Source: Sphingomonas sp. Leaf20 (GTDB lineage Bacteria > Pseudomonadota > Alphaproteobacteria > Sphingomonadales > Sphingomonadaceae). Taken from it: DNA of 64,000 bases. Both the position numbers and the translations under genes were made by a program. Below the pieces are notes generated by a model that saw nothing but the letters and a program-made list of their open reading frames with translations, was not told where the DNA came from and ran no database searches. Below, one piece after another: positions 46,841 through 55,654 of this stretch (positions within the stretch are counted from its first letter, which is position 1; every line of letters begins with the position of its first letter). Where the stretch lies: assembly GCF_001421535.1 (NCBI RefSeq), contig NZ_LMKN01000001.1, forward strand, positions 1 to 64,000, in the 5' to 3' direction.

Positions 46841-49800
46841 ATGATCGGTCGCATCGTCACCCTATCCGTCGAGAAGCGTTGGCTCGTCCTGCTTCTCACC
46901 ATCGCGGCTGCGTTGCTCGGGATTGGCGCGCTGCGTCAGCTTCCAATCGACGCCGTACCCGACATCACCAACAACCAGGTGCAGATCAACGTCGTCGCTC
47001 CTGCCCTGTCCCCCGATCAGATCGAGAAGCAGGTTGCGTTCACCGTCGAAACCGCGCTCGCGGGCATTCCCGGCCTTGAATACACCCGCTCGCTAAGCCG
47101 CAATGGCTTTGCCCAGATCACAGCAGTTTTCGGTGAAAAGACCGATATCTACTTCGCGCGGGCGCAGGTCGCCGAACGCCTGAGAACCGCCGAGGAAGAC
47201 CTCCCCGAAGGCGTGAACCCGGAGATGGGGCCGATCGCCACGGGCCTGGGCGATATCTTCATGTGGACCGTTGAATACCGCGAGCTGGATCAGGTCCATC
47301 ACCGCAACGGCGAACCCGGCCTGCAACGCGATGCCAGCTATATCACCCCCGAGGGGGATCACCTCGTCAGTGACGCCGACAAGGCGACCTACCTGCGCAC
47401 TGTGCAGGATTGGATCGTCACGCCGCAGCTAAAAAGCACGGCCGGGCTTGCCGGCGTCGACTCCCTTGGTGGCTACACCAAGGAATATCTCGTCGTTCCG
47501 GACGTACAGCGCATGGCAGCGATGCGGCTGACGCTTCAGGATCTCACCACCGCCCTTCAGCGCAGCAATACCGGCGCGGGCGCGGGCGTGGTCAACCGCA
47601 ACGGCGAAGGGCTGGCGGTTCGATCGGATGGGCGTGTCCGCAACGCCGACGAGCTGGCCCGTACCGTCGTTGCCACCCGCGAGAGCGTTCCGATCCTGCT
47701 CAACCAGATTGCGGCCGTTCGCACCGGACAAGGGCTGCGCATGGGATCGGCGTCGGAAAACGGCCATGAGGTTGTCGTTGGGACCGCGGTCATGCGGATC
47801 GGGGAAAATAGCCGCACGGTATCGACTGGCGTTGCCGAACGGCTGACGCAGATCGGCCGCTCGTTGCCGGTCGATGTGGTTGTGAAGCCGGTGATGAACC
47901 GGACCGAGCTTGTGAACTCCACGATTTCGACGGTTGCCCGCAACCTTGCCGAAGGTGCGGTGCTGGTGATCGTCGTCCTGTTTGCGCTGCTTGGCAATTT
48001 CCGCGCGGCGCTGATCGCGGCCTGTGTCATTCCAATCACGATGCTGCTGACCAGCATCGGCATGTTGGAAGCGGGCGTTTCGGCCAATCTGATGAGCCTT
48101 GGTGCGCTCGACTTTGGTCTGATCGTGGATGGCGCGGTCATTATCGTGGAGAACGCATTACGGCGTTTGGGCGAGGCGCAGCATGGTCGCGATGACGTGC
48201 TGACGATCGAGCAACGTCTCGGGATTGTCGCGGCATCGGCACGCGAGATGATCCGCCCATCAGTGTACGGGCAGGCTATCATCATCCTTGCCTATGCGCC
48301 GTTGCTCACCTTCACGGGCGTCGAAGGCAAGATGTTCGAGCCGATGGCACTGACGGTCATCATCGCCCTGGTGTTCGCCTTCATCCTGTCGCTGACCTTC
48401 ATACCGGCAGCGATTGCGATCTGGCTCAGCAAGCGGGTCGAGGAAAAGGAAAGCCGCGTCGTCACGTTCCTCCGGCAGCGCTATGAGCCGGGACTCGATG
48501 CGGCAATGCGCCGCCCCACCCTGACCATCGGCGTCGCGATCGGTGCGCTGGCACTCGCCGGGGCCGCTTTCATGACATTGGGGCAGGAGTTCTTGCCGCA
48601 GCTCGATGAGGGCAACATCCTCGTGCAGGCGGTCCGCATCCCGGGCACATCGGTCGATCAGAGCCAGGCGATGCAATTCCAGGTGGAAAAGGCACTGGCC
48701 AAGGCCCCTGAGGTCCGCTTCGCCTTCTCGCGCACCGGCACGTCCGAAATCGCATCGGACCCGATGCCGCCTAACGCGACCGACACCTTCGTCATCCTGA
48801 AGCCGAAGAAGGAGTGGCCCGACCCCGGCCTGTCCAAGGAAGAGCTCGTGGACCGGCTGGAAAAGCGCCTCTCTACTCTGCCGGGCAACGCCTATGAGAT
48901 CACCCAGCCGATCCAGATGCGGTTTAACGAGCTGATCGCGGGCGTACGCGGCGATATCGCGATCAAGGTATTCGGCGACGACTTTGGCGAGATGAACGCG
49001 ACCGCAGATCGGATCGCCGGCATTCTGCGAAAGACGCGGGGTGCAGCAGACGTGCGGGTTGAGCAAACCGAAGGCTTGCCGATGCTCGATATCCGGCCGA
49101 ACCGCACTGCCATGTCCCGCGTCGGGGTGACGGCGGGTGATGTGCAGGACACGGTTGCAGCAGCCATTGGCGGCCGACAAGCTGGCGTCATCTTTGAAGG
49201 CGATCGTCGCTTCCCGGTCGTGATCCGGATGGCGGAAAGCTCGCGCTCCGATCTGACGACGGTTGCTCAGGTGCCGGTGCCGACCGGCAGTGGCGGCTTC
49301 GTACCGCTATCGACTGTGGCGGATATCGCCGTGGTCGATGGTCCCAACCAGATCAGTCGCGAGAACGGCAAGCGGCGTGTCGTGGTGCAGGCCAACGTGC
49401 GCGATCGAGACGTGGCCGGCGTCGTGGCTGATGCCCGGTCAGCCATCGACGCTCAGGTGAAGTTGCCGCCCGGCACGTATCTCGAATGGGGCGGTCAGTT
49501 CGAGAATCTGGCATCTGCCCGCGATCGGCTCAGCGTTGTGGTGCCGATATGCTTCGTGGTCATCATGTTCCTGCTTTACGGCGCGCTAGGCTCCGTCAGG
49601 GATGCGTTGATCGTGTTTACTGGCGTTCCGCTGGCGCTGGTCGGAGGCATCCTGGCGCTGGTGCTAAGAGGCATGCCGTTCTCCATTTCAGCGGCAGTTG
49701 GCTTCATCGCGCTATCGGGCGTCGCGGTCCTCAATGGGCTGGTCATGGTGTCGTCCATCCATGATCTGATGCGGCAAGGCATGGATCGTGCGGTAGCGGC

Positions 49801-50065
49801 GCATCAAGGCGCTCTGGCGCGGCTCCGGCCGGTTGCGATGACGGCTCTCGTTGCGTCGCTTGGCTTCGTGCCGATGGCACTTGGTCATGGTGCTGGAGCC
49901 GAGGTGCAAAAGCCGCTGGCGACCGTCGTCATTGGTGGCCTGATATCCGCAACCTTGCTCACCTTGTTCGTGCTGCCGACGCTCTACGCTCGTTTCGGAC
50001 GGCGCGAGCTGCCAGCCCCATCAGGGGGACACATCGAACTGCCGCCTTTGAATCTGACAGCGTGA
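46841..50065 (+). CDS. czcA: CzcA-type heavy-metal RND efflux pump
   Basis: A 1074-residue inner-membrane proton antiporter with twelve helices and two large periplasmic loops. The helix-4 proton-relay motif DFGLIVDGAVIIVEN (Asp424, Asp430, Glu437) is that of the Co/Zn/Cd group of HME transporters rather than Cu/Ag pumps such as CusA. The family moves divalent cations from periplasm or cytoplasm out through CzcB and CzcC. It lies in an operon with a CDF exporter and a ZIP-type transporter, all behind a MerR-type promoter. Confidence 0.95.
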   Translation: MIGRIVTLSVEKRWLVLLLTIAAALLGIGALRQLPIDAVPDITNNQVQINVVAPALSPDQIEKQVAFTVETALAGIPGLEYTRSLSRNGFAQITAVFGEKTDIYFARAQVAERLRTAEEDLPEGVNPEMGPIATGLGDIFMWTVEYRELDQVHHRNGEPGLQRDASYITPEGDHLVSDADKATYLRTVQDWIVTPQLKSTAGLAGVDSLGGYTKEYLVVPDVQRMAAMRLTLQDLTTALQRSNTGAGAGVVNRNGEGLAVRSDGRVRNADELARTVVATRESVPILLNQIAAVRTGQGLRMGSASENGHEVVVGTAVMRIGENSRTVSTGVAERLTQIGRSLPVDVVVKPVMNRTELVNSTISTVARNLAEGAVLVIVVLFALLGNFRAALIAACVIPITMLLTSIGMLEAGVSANLMSLGALDFGLIVDGAVIIVENALRRLGEAQHGRDDVLTIEQRLGIVAASAREMIRPSVYGQAIIILAYAPLLTFTGVEGKMFEPMALTVIIALVFAFILSLTFIPAAIAIWLSKRVEEKESRVVTFLRQRYEPGLDAAMRRPTLTIGVAIGALALAGAAFMTLGQEFLPQLDEGNILVQAVRIPGTSVDQSQAMQFQVEKALAKAPEVRFAFSRTGTSEIASDPMPPNATDTFVILKPKKEWPDPGLSKEELVDRLEKRLSTLPGNAYEITQPIQMRFNELIAGVRGDIAIKVFGDDFGEMNATADRIAGILRKTRGAADVRVEQTEGLPMLDIRPNRTAMSRVGVTAGDVQDTVAAAIGGRQAGVIFEGDRRFPVVIRMAESSRSDLTTVAQVPVPTGSGGFVPLSTVADIAVVDGPNQISRENGKRRVVVQANVRDRDVAGVVADARSAIDAQVKLPPGTYLEWGGQFENLASARDRLSVVVPICFVVIMFLLYGALGSVRDALIVFTGVPLALVGGILALVLRGMPFSISAAVGFIALSGVAVLNGLVMVSSIHDLMRQGMDRAVAAHQGALARLRPVAMTALVASLGFVPMALGHGAGAEVQKPLATVVIGGLISATLLTLFVLPTLYARFGRRELPAPSGGHIELPPLNLTA

Positions 50066-50076
50066 GGGCTTAAGCT

Positions 50077-50763
50077 ATGCAGGCCGTTGCCTTCACGCTC
50101 ATTCCCGTCGTCGCCGTACTGATCGGCTCGCTATTCGCGGTATCGAGACGGCCAAGTGATGCCTTCGTAAGCGCTATGCAGCACTTGGCGGCAGGCGTCG
50201 TGTTCGCCGCAGCGGCAGCCGAGATCCTGCCCCAGGTGATGCACGAAGGTTCACCGATCGCGACATTCACAGGCGGCGCGCTTGGCATTCTCGTGATGCT
50301 GTCGCTCAAAGCCCTTGAGGGTCGCGCCAGTGGCCCGATCGCCATGTTGGGTGCGGTAGCCGTCGATATCCTGATCGACGGGCTTGTTCTCGGGTTGGCG
50401 TTCGTCGCTGGCGGGAAAGCCGGCGTGTTGCTGACGATCGCGTTGACGTTGGAGGTTCTGTTTCTCGGACTGACCGTGACGACCGAGTTGGGCGAGACGA
50501 TCAAGTCCAAGGCGCGTATTATCGCGATTACTATGGGGATCGCGTTGTTGCTGCCGATCGGTGCAGCGATAGCGACGCCCGTTGCGACGTTTCCGCCCGT
50601 CGTCATCGCCGGGTTTCTCAGTTTCGGTCTGATGGCGCTGCTCTATCTCGTGACGGAAGAGCTGTTGGTCGAAGCGCACGAGAAGCCTGACACCCCGCTT
50701 ATCAGCGCGATGTTCTTCATCGGGTTTCTGGGATTGCTCCTGATTGAGGAGGTATTGGGCTGA
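50077..50763 (+). CDS. ZIP family metal transporter
   Basis: A 228-residue protein with seven to eight membrane helices. The helix-4 and helix-5 metal-site patterns of ZIP proteins are visible: MQHLAAGVVFAAAAAEILPQ at about 28-50 and AVAVDILIDGLVLGLAF with paired Asp at about 88-105, and LTLEVLFLGLT. ZIPs normally import Zn or other divalent metals, so its place at the end of an efflux operon is odd and may mean reversed or vesicle-like use, or regulated uptake. It is also similar in layout to ZupT/GufA proteins. Confidence 0.82.
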   Translation: MQAVAFTLIPVVAVLIGSLFAVSRRPSDAFVSAMQHLAAGVVFAAAAAEILPQVMHEGSPIATFTGGALGILVMLSLKALEGRASGPIAMLGAVAVDILIDGLVLGLAFVAGGKAGVLLTIALTLEVLFLGLTVTTELGETIKSKARIIAITMGIALLLPIGAAIATPVATFPPVVIAGFLSFGLMALLYLVTEELLVEAHEKPDTPLISAMFFIGFLGLLLIEEVLG

Positions 50764-50972
50764 CCGCTCGACGTGGAACGTCCTGGACCGATGATGATGA
50801 CGCCGAGCTTCGTCGGCGTATCGAGGCCAGGCAGACGCTGGCGGTAATTGCGCGCGAGATGGAACGAACGATGGATGCGGTTCGGGGAAGAGCCTCAACC
50901 CTGAGGGTAACTCTCCGCTCGTCGCAGCGACCGTGGCGGGACGGCGTGCCGCGCCGAGTAGACGTAGACTAG
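50760..50972 (+). CDS. Small helix-turn-helix/SANT-like protein with probable CTG start
   Basis: A coherent frame of 71 codons: TARRGTSWTDDDDAELRRRI, then EARQTLAVIAREMERTMDAVRGRASTLRVT and a C-terminal tail ending RRVDVD. The pattern W-x-acidic run, helix, RxAxxIA, RTxxAVxxRA resembles Myb/SANT-like homeodomain-type DNA-binding segments. No ATG or GTG lies at the N-terminus; a strong GGAGGT ribosome site (50748-50753) is followed six bases later by CTG at 50760, overlapping the ZIP stop. Thus a CTG start is proposed. It may regulate or accompany the metal operon. Confidence 0.55.
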   Translation: MTARRGTSWTDDDDAELRRRIEARQTLAVIAREMERTMDAVRGRASTLRVTLRSSQRPWRDGVPRRVDVD

Positions 50973-50976
50973 AAAA

Positions 50977-51000
50977 ATAGGGGCGGTTGCCCGCCCCTAT
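50977..51000 (-). terminator. Rho-independent terminator of the Cys-rich protein gene
   Basis: Perfect 10-bp stem ATAGGGGCGG (50977-50986) and CCGCCCCTAT (50991-51000) around TTGC. On the minus strand it is followed by a run of T (AAAAA at 50973-50977 in plus), so it ends transcripts coming from 51195. It also lies just after the last plus-strand gene of the czc operon and may stop both. Confidence 0.85.
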
Positions 51001-51006
51001 CCAGCT

Positions 51007-51195
51007 TTAGCCGTGCTTCATGCCGCCCTTGGCATGATCGCAGCAGTCCGCGGCCTTGGCTTTTGCGCCATCCTTGCAGCAGTCCGCACCGTCCTTGCAG
51101 CACGCCATGTCGGCGCAGCAATTGGCGACAGCGGCGAATGCGCCAGTCGACAGGGTGAGGGCGAAAGCAGCGCTGATGAGCTTAAACTTGGTCAT
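51007..51195 (-). CDS. Small Cys-rich periplasmic protein
   Basis: A 62-residue precursor. The signal peptide is FKLISAAFALTLSTGAFA. The mature 40 residues contain four CC pairs (NCCADMACCKDGADCC, ADCCDHAKGG) separated by charged residues, and a C-terminal GMKHG. This looks like a periplasmic metallothionein-like metal sponge. It has its own terminator and an upstream AGAATATC region before the start. It lies between the arsenic and czc operons. Confidence 0.75.
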   Translation of the reverse strand: MTKFKLISAAFALTLSTGAFAAVANCCADMACCKDGADCCKDGAKAKAADCCDHAKGGMKHG

Positions 51196-51232
51196 GATAT
51201 TCTCCGAAATTTACGTGTGATGGTGTTCAATT

Positions 51233-51586
51233 TCACACGGTTTGCGGAGGGGGTGTGGCCGGAGCGTATGCCATGCCTAAAAGGCCCGTCTGTGGAGCCG
51301 GCCATGGCGATAGACGGGAGGACGGAACCAGCTCGATATGTTCGACGGTTTCGCCGGCAACTGCAACGCACGGTATGGCGCAGGCCGACGCAGGCGCCTT
51401 TTTGACGGGAGCGCCTGCTGATTTGCTGGCGCAGTCCATCATCGCGGACGCAGCCGGAGGCGCGGCCATCGCCATCGTCTCGCAGAGCGGACCATGCCGG
51501 ACCAGTAACATCACTGCCAGGACGAAAAACGCCATGGAATGCAATATCTTGGAGAGTGGGCGAGCCCGGCGTTTCATTGCATGCAT
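51233..51586 (-). CDS. Small secreted or membrane-anchored hypothetical protein
   Basis: A 117-residue protein. The basic N-terminus and hydrophobic segment (KRRARPLSKILHSMAFFVLAVMLLVRHG) look like a signal anchor. The rest contains Met-rich and Cys-containing parts (CETMAMAAPPAASAMMDCASK, ASACAIPCVAVAG) and a Pro-rich tail. Met and Cys residues suggest metal contact, in keeping with its place among metal genes. It is not recognised as a known family. Start at the first Met (51586) or at Met4. Confidence 0.6.
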   Translation of the reverse strand: MHAMKRRARPLSKILHSMAFFVLAVMLLVRHGPLCETMAMAAPPAASAMMDCASKSAGAPVKKAPASACAIPCVAVAGETVEHIELVPSSRLSPWPAPQTGLLGMAYAPATPPPQTV

Positions 51587-51646
51587 CTAGAAGCACACTT
51601 CGTGATGCACAATGTCGCAGGAGCGGTTTGCCACACTAAGCGGACT

Positions 51647-52405
51647 TTACTCGCCTTTCCGATACGTTGGTGAGGTTGCGATGCTCGAAAGGTCCGTGGC
51701 GCTATCGATCGGCACGCCTGCCTCCTTTCGTTCGGAATAGCGATCGACCAGTTGTGCGGTGTGCGGGCGTAGCAGGATCGTGAAGCGTACCAATTCCTCC
51801 ATCACGTCCACGATCCGATCATAGTAGGCCGAAGGCTTCATTCGATCGCTTTCGTCGAACTCGGCAAACGCCTTCGCGACGCTGGATTGGTTGGGGATCG
51901 TCACCATCCGCATCCAACGGCCAAGGACGCGCAGCGTGTTCACGCTGTTGAACGACTGCGACCCCGCCGACACCTGCATGACGGCGAGCGTGCGGCCCTG
52001 CGTTGGGCGCATCCCGCCCATCGACAGCGGCAGGTGATCGACTTGCAGCTTCATGATGCCGGTAATCTGGCCGTGTCGTTCAGGGCTGCACCACACATGC
52101 CCCTCCGACCACATCGACAGTTCGCGCAACTCGTGGACGGCCGGGTGATCGTCCCCCGTCACCTGATCGGGCAGCGGCAACGTCGAAGGATCGAAGATCC
52201 GCGTTTCGCAGCCGAAGAATTGTAGCAGGCGAGCAGCTTCTTCGACGCACAGCCGCGAGAAGGACCGCTCCCGCAGGGATCCGTAGAGCAGCAGGATCCG
52301 CGGAGGTGGATCACCAGCGCCCAGCCCAAGGGCAGGACGATCGAGCGCATAGCGCCGATCGAGTGCGGGCAGATTATCAGGATCGGAGAGAGTGCGGAGC
52401 GGCAT
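51647..52405 (-). CDS. arsH: ArsH, NADPH-dependent FMN reductase-type organoarsenical oxidase
   Basis: A 252-residue flavoprotein starting at the ATG at 52405, which overlaps the ynfA stop. The flavodoxin-like FMN site [17 protein letters not shown] is characteristic of ArsH, together with [21 protein letters not shown] and the C-terminal arm ([27 protein letters not shown]). ArsH oxidises trivalent methylarsenicals to less toxic pentavalent forms. Last gene of the ars operon. Confidence 0.93.
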   Translation of the reverse strand: MPLRTLSDPDNLPALDRRYALDRPALGLGAGDPPPRILLLYGSLRERSFSRLCVEEAARLLQFFGCETRIFDPSTLPLPDQVTGDDHPAVHELRELSMWSEGHVWCSPERHGQITGIMKLQVDHLPLSMGGMRPTQGRTLAVMQVSAGSQSFNSVNTLRVLGRWMRMVTIPNQSSVAKAFAEFDESDRMKPSAYYDRIVDVMEELVRFTILLRPHTAQLVDRYSERKEAGVPIDSATDLSSIATSPTYRKGE

Positions 52406-52728
52406 CAGGCGGTCCTTGGGCCAAGCAGAATGATACAGGTGCCGATCAAGCAGAGCGCCGCTCCACCCGCGTCCCAGCGATCGGGCCTCACCCCTTCGAC
52501 AGCCCACAGCCAGACCAGCGATGCGCAGATATAGACGCCGCCATAGGCAGCATAGGCCCTCCCCGCTGCATCGCTATCCACACGTGTCAGCAGCCAGGCG
52601 AACAGCATTAGCGAGACCACGCCCGGAGCCAGCCACAGGGGCGATTTGTCCAGCCGCAACCATGCCCAAAAGGCAAAGCAGCCCGCGATTTCCGCAAGCG
52701 ACGCGGCAAGGTAGACGAGTGCCGTCAT
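52405..52728 (-). CDS. YnfA/UPF0060 family membrane protein
   Basis: A 107-residue protein with four membrane helices ([74 protein letters not shown]), resembling small multidrug resistance proteins. Start and stop overlap its neighbours (ATGA with arsB, TGATG with arsH), so it is part of the ars operon. Members are often found in ars clusters of sphingomonads, but their role is not settled. Confidence 0.85.
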   Translation of the reverse strand: MTALVYLAASLAEIAGCFAFWAWLRLDKSPLWLAPGVVSLMLFAWLLTRVDSDAAGRAYAAYGGVYICASLVWLWAVEGVRPDRWDAGGAALCLIGTCIILLGPRTA

Positions 52729-54010
52729 ACCATGCTGATCCTGATCGCGAGTGCCGCGAGCGTTACCAGCAGCACCGGGATCGTCAGTGTCGCGCCAACC
52801 TTGAAGTAATAGCCCCAGCCGATCCGGATGCCCTTTTGCCCGAGGACATGCAGCCAGAGCAGCGTCGCGAGTGAGCCGATCGGCGTGATCTTCGGACCGA
52901 GGTCGCAGCCGATCACGTTGGCGTAGATCATCGCTTCCTTGATCGCGCCTGTGGCGTGCGTCGCGTCGATCGACAGCCCCCCCACCAGAACGGTCGGCAT
53001 GTTGTTCATCACTGATGACAGCAGCGCGGCAATGATCCCGGTCCCGAACGCCGCACCCCACACGCCGCCTTGCGCGGTGCGATCGAGCAGGCCGGCAAGG
53101 TGGTCGGTCAGGCCAGCATTCCGCAGGCCATAGACGACCAGGTACATGCCGAGCGAGAAGATCACGACCTGCCACGGAGCGCCGGCCAGCACTTTGCGCG
53201 TCTGGATAACATGGCCGCGCGCGGCGATGATAAGCAGGAGGACCGCGCCGGCAGCGGCAACGGCGCTGACCGGCACGCCGATAGGTTCAAGCAGGAAGAA
53301 GCCGGCGAGCAGCAGGGCGAGAACGACCCAGCCCGCCTTGAACGTGGCAGGATCGCGGATCGCGTCAGCGGGCGCGCGGAGCTGAGCCACATCATAGCTG
53401 CCCGGTATGTCGCGCCGGAAGAACAGCAACAGCGCGACCAACGTCGCGGCGATCGACGCCAGATCGACCGGCACCATTACCGAGGCATAATCGGCAAAGC
53501 CGATCCGGAAGAAGTCGGCCGACACGATGTTGACGAGGTTGGAAACGATCAGCGGCAGGCTGGCGGTATCGGCAATGAACCCCGCCGCCATGACGAACGC
53601 CAGCGTCGCCTTGTCCTTGTATCCCAAGGCGCGCAGCATCGCGATGACGATCGGCGTCAGGATCAGGGCCGCGCCATCGTTGGCGAACAGTGCCGACACC
53701 GCCGCGCCGAGCAGCACGATCAGCACGAACAGCCGGCGACCATGCCCCCCGCCCCAGCGCGCGACATGGAGCGCCGCCCATTCGAAGAACCCGGCTTCAT
53801 CGAGCAACAGGCTGACGATGATGATCGCGACGAACGTCGCGGTCGCATTCCAGACGATGCCCCACACCACCGGCACATCGGAGAGCGAGACGACGCCGAC
53901 GAGCAGCGCAACGGTTGCACCGCCCAGCGCGCTCCACCCGATGCCGAGGCCCTTGGGTTCCAGATGACGAGCGCAATCGTGACGACGAAGATAGCAAGCG
54001 CGAGCAGCAT
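52725..54010 (-). pseudogene. arsB: arsB arsenite efflux pump with a one-base frameshift
   Basis: The start ATG at 54010 overlaps the arsC stop and reads [19 protein letters not shown], the normal ArsB N-terminus. The frame then changes: the family continuation [12 protein letters not shown] lies one frame over. The break is at the GGG run at 53955-53957 (minus strand AACCCAAGG where AACCCCAAGG would keep frame), so one C is missing. With it restored the protein is 428 residues, the usual length, with all membrane helices and [10 protein letters not shown]. The cause is either a recent mutation in a homopolymer, phase variation or a sequencing error. Confidence 0.85.
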
Positions 54011-54438
54011 CAGGCGATGCGCTGACCCGAGGCGTCCACGACCTTTTCGCCGTCTTCCTTGGCAAACGCCCCCTGTTGCGGCTCGGGCAGCAGATCAAGG
54101 ACCGCTTCGGACGGTCGGCACAGCTTCACGCCGACCGGAGAGACAACCAGCGGCCGGTTGATGAGGACCGGATGCGCCATCATAGCGTCCACCAGCACGT
54201 CGTCGGACAGCGACGTGTCGCCCAAGCCTAGCTCCGCATAGGGCGTGCCTTTCTCACGCAGCAGATCGCGGGGCGTGATCCCGGCGCGATCGATCAGCTC
54301 GACCAGCAGCGCGCGCGAGGGCGGCGTCTTCAGATATTCGACTATATGCGGCTCGATGCCGGCATTCCGGATCATCGCCAGCGTGTTGCGCGACGTGCCG
54401 CACTCGGGGTTGAGATAGATCACGATATCGACGGCCAC
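54010..54438 (-). CDS. arsC: Arsenate reductase, glutaredoxin-dependent ArsC
   Basis: A 142-residue enzyme. The catalytic cysteine is in [14 protein letters not shown], the pattern of the glutaredoxin-coupled class, and the downstream [20 protein letters not shown] region supplies the conserved Arg residues that bind arsenate. GTG start at 54438 with an AAAGGA ribosome site. It reduces As(V) to As(III), which ArsB exports. It starts 11 bases after the arsR stop and overlaps the arsB start. Confidence 0.93.
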   Translation of the reverse strand: MAVDIVIYLNPECGTSRNTLAMIRNAGIEPHIVEYLKTPPSRALLVELIDRAGITPRDLLREKGTPYAELGLGDTSLSDDVLVDAMMAHPVLINRPLVVSPVGVKLCRPSEAVLDLLPEPQQGAFAKEDGEKVVDASGQRIA

Positions 54439-54449
54439 GGGGCGTCCTT

Positions 54450-54782
54450 TCAGCAGCAGGGGGTGAGTTCGGCCAGCAGTGGCGCGCACAGTTCGGGCGA
54501 GCCGGCGCAGCAGTCTTTGACGAGGAACAGGGTCAGTGCGCGCAGTCCGCCCAGATCTGCGCGGTAGACGATGGAGCGGCTATGCCGTTCAGAGCGGACC
54601 AAGCCCGCACGCGCGAGGATGCCAAGGTGCGCCGACATCGTGTTTTGCGGCACATCGAGCTGCCGAGCAATATCGCCCGCAGCGACGCCGTCTGGCTCGT
54701 GCTGAACCAGTAGGCGGAACACGTCGAGCCGTGTTCCTTGCGCTAGTGCGCTAAGCGCGGCGATTGCGGTGTTGCTTTCCAT
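54450..54782 (-). CDS. arsR: ArsR family arsenic-responsive repressor
   Basis: A 110-residue winged-helix repressor (ALAQGTRLDVFRLLVQHEPDGVAAGDIARQLDVPQNTMSAHLGILARAGL). The helix-3 cysteines of the E. coli type are missing. Instead a C-terminal cluster KDCCAGSPELC and a final CC are present, as in the Acidithiobacillus-type ArsR whose As(III) site is near the C-terminus. First gene of the ars operon, so autoregulation is expected; a short inverted repeat ATATC-N10-GATAT lies just upstream of the start. The chosen ATG is at 54782. Confidence 0.9.
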   Translation of the reverse strand: MESNTAIAALSALAQGTRLDVFRLLVQHEPDGVAAGDIARQLDVPQNTMSAHLGILARAGLVRSERHSRSIVYRADLGGLRALTLFLVKDCCAGSPELCAPLLAELTPCC

Positions 54783-54920
54783 ATATCCAGCATAGACGAT
54801 ATAATAAATTAAGCTAGAGCCGGGTGCGACACTTGGCTCCCCTCCCCTGCTTTCCCGCGACATTGATCGAATTTTTGCTAGTGCTTTTTAGGTATGCCTT
54901 TCGCAGACCCCCCTATCGCT

Positions 54921-54972
54921 GGTACTTTATTACCGTCCTGACTGCGTAAAAAGGACTGGACTAATAAGTACC
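54921..54972. repeat. Possible res/crossover site of the serine recombinase
   Basis: Nested inverted repeats directly upstream of the recombinase gene: GGTACTTTATTA (54921-54932) against TAATAAGTACC (54962-54972) with one unpaired base, and inside them GTCCT (54935-54939) against AGGAC (54952-54956). Serine resolvases usually act on such dyads next to their gene. Which dyad is the crossover point is not known. Confidence 0.5.
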
Positions 54973-54991
54973 ACATATAGCAGACTGCGGC

Positions 54992-55654
54992 ATGTTCATC
55001 CGAGCCTACCTTCGCGCATCTACCTCCGAACAGGACGCGTCGCGCGCCAAGAGTGCCCTCGACGTGTTTGCGACGGAGCACGGGCTTAGGATTGCGGCTC
55101 GCTATGTCGAAAACGAAAGTGGTGCCAAGCTTCACCGGCCCGAGCTGTTCCGCCTGCTATCGGATTGCGAGCCGGGAGACGTGCTCCTGGTCGAGCAGGT
55201 TGATCGGCTTTCTCGCCTGACCTCACCGGACTGGATCAAGCTGCGCAATCTGCTCGACACCAAGCAGGTCCGGATCGTCGCGCTCGACCTGCCGACGTCC
55301 TGGATCCTGACGGCACCGACCGATGAGTTCACCGGCCGAATGTTCGCAGCGGTCAACGCCATGATGCTGGACGTACTCGCCGCGGTTGCCCGCAAGGACT
55401 ATGAGGATCGCCGTCGTCGACAGGCCGAAGGTACTGCGAAAGCTAAGGCAGCGGGCCTTTATAAGGGACGCCCCGAGAACAAGACCCGCAACGCGGCGAT
55501 CTCGAGCCTTCTCCGCGATGGTCGAAGCTGGCGCGATATAATGGATGCGACTGGGTGCAGTCGAACGCTGCTCGCCAAGATTGCTCGTGATCGCCGTCTA
55601 CAGGCAGAGGCTGACGCAGCGATCCGGGCTGCTGAGTCAGTAGCGCATCGCTAA
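54992..55654 (+). CDS. Serine recombinase (resolvase/invertase family)
   Basis: A 220-residue recombinase. The catalytic N-terminal domain shows Arg8 and nucleophile Ser10 in YLRASTSEQD, and the conserved VEQVDRLSRL segment. A C-terminal helix-turn-helix reads DGRSWRDIMDATGCSRTLLAKIARDR. Size and layout fit small resolvases or invertases of transposons and plasmids rather than large phage integrases. A dyad region lies immediately in front. It marks the boundary between the ars region and the fluoride module. Confidence 0.88.
   Translation: MFIRAYLRASTSEQDASRAKSALDVFATEHGLRIAARYVENESGAKLHRPELFRLLSDCEPGDVLLVEQVDRLSRLTSPDWIKLRNLLDTKQVRIVALDLPTSWILTAPTDEFTGRMFAAVNAMMLDVLAAVARKDYEDRRRRQAEGTAKAKAAGLYKGRPENKTRNAAISSLLRDGRSWRDIMDATGCSRTLLAKIARDRRLQAEADAAIRAAESVAHR

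Noticed and set aside
53940..53970. Programmed frameshift in arsB
   Set aside because: No slippery heptamer with a downstream structure is evident, and arsB is not known to need recoding; mutation or read error is simpler.
53070..54161. 363-codon plus-strand frame opposite arsB
   Set aside because: Gln/Arg/Asp-rich shadow of a membrane-protein gene read in reverse.
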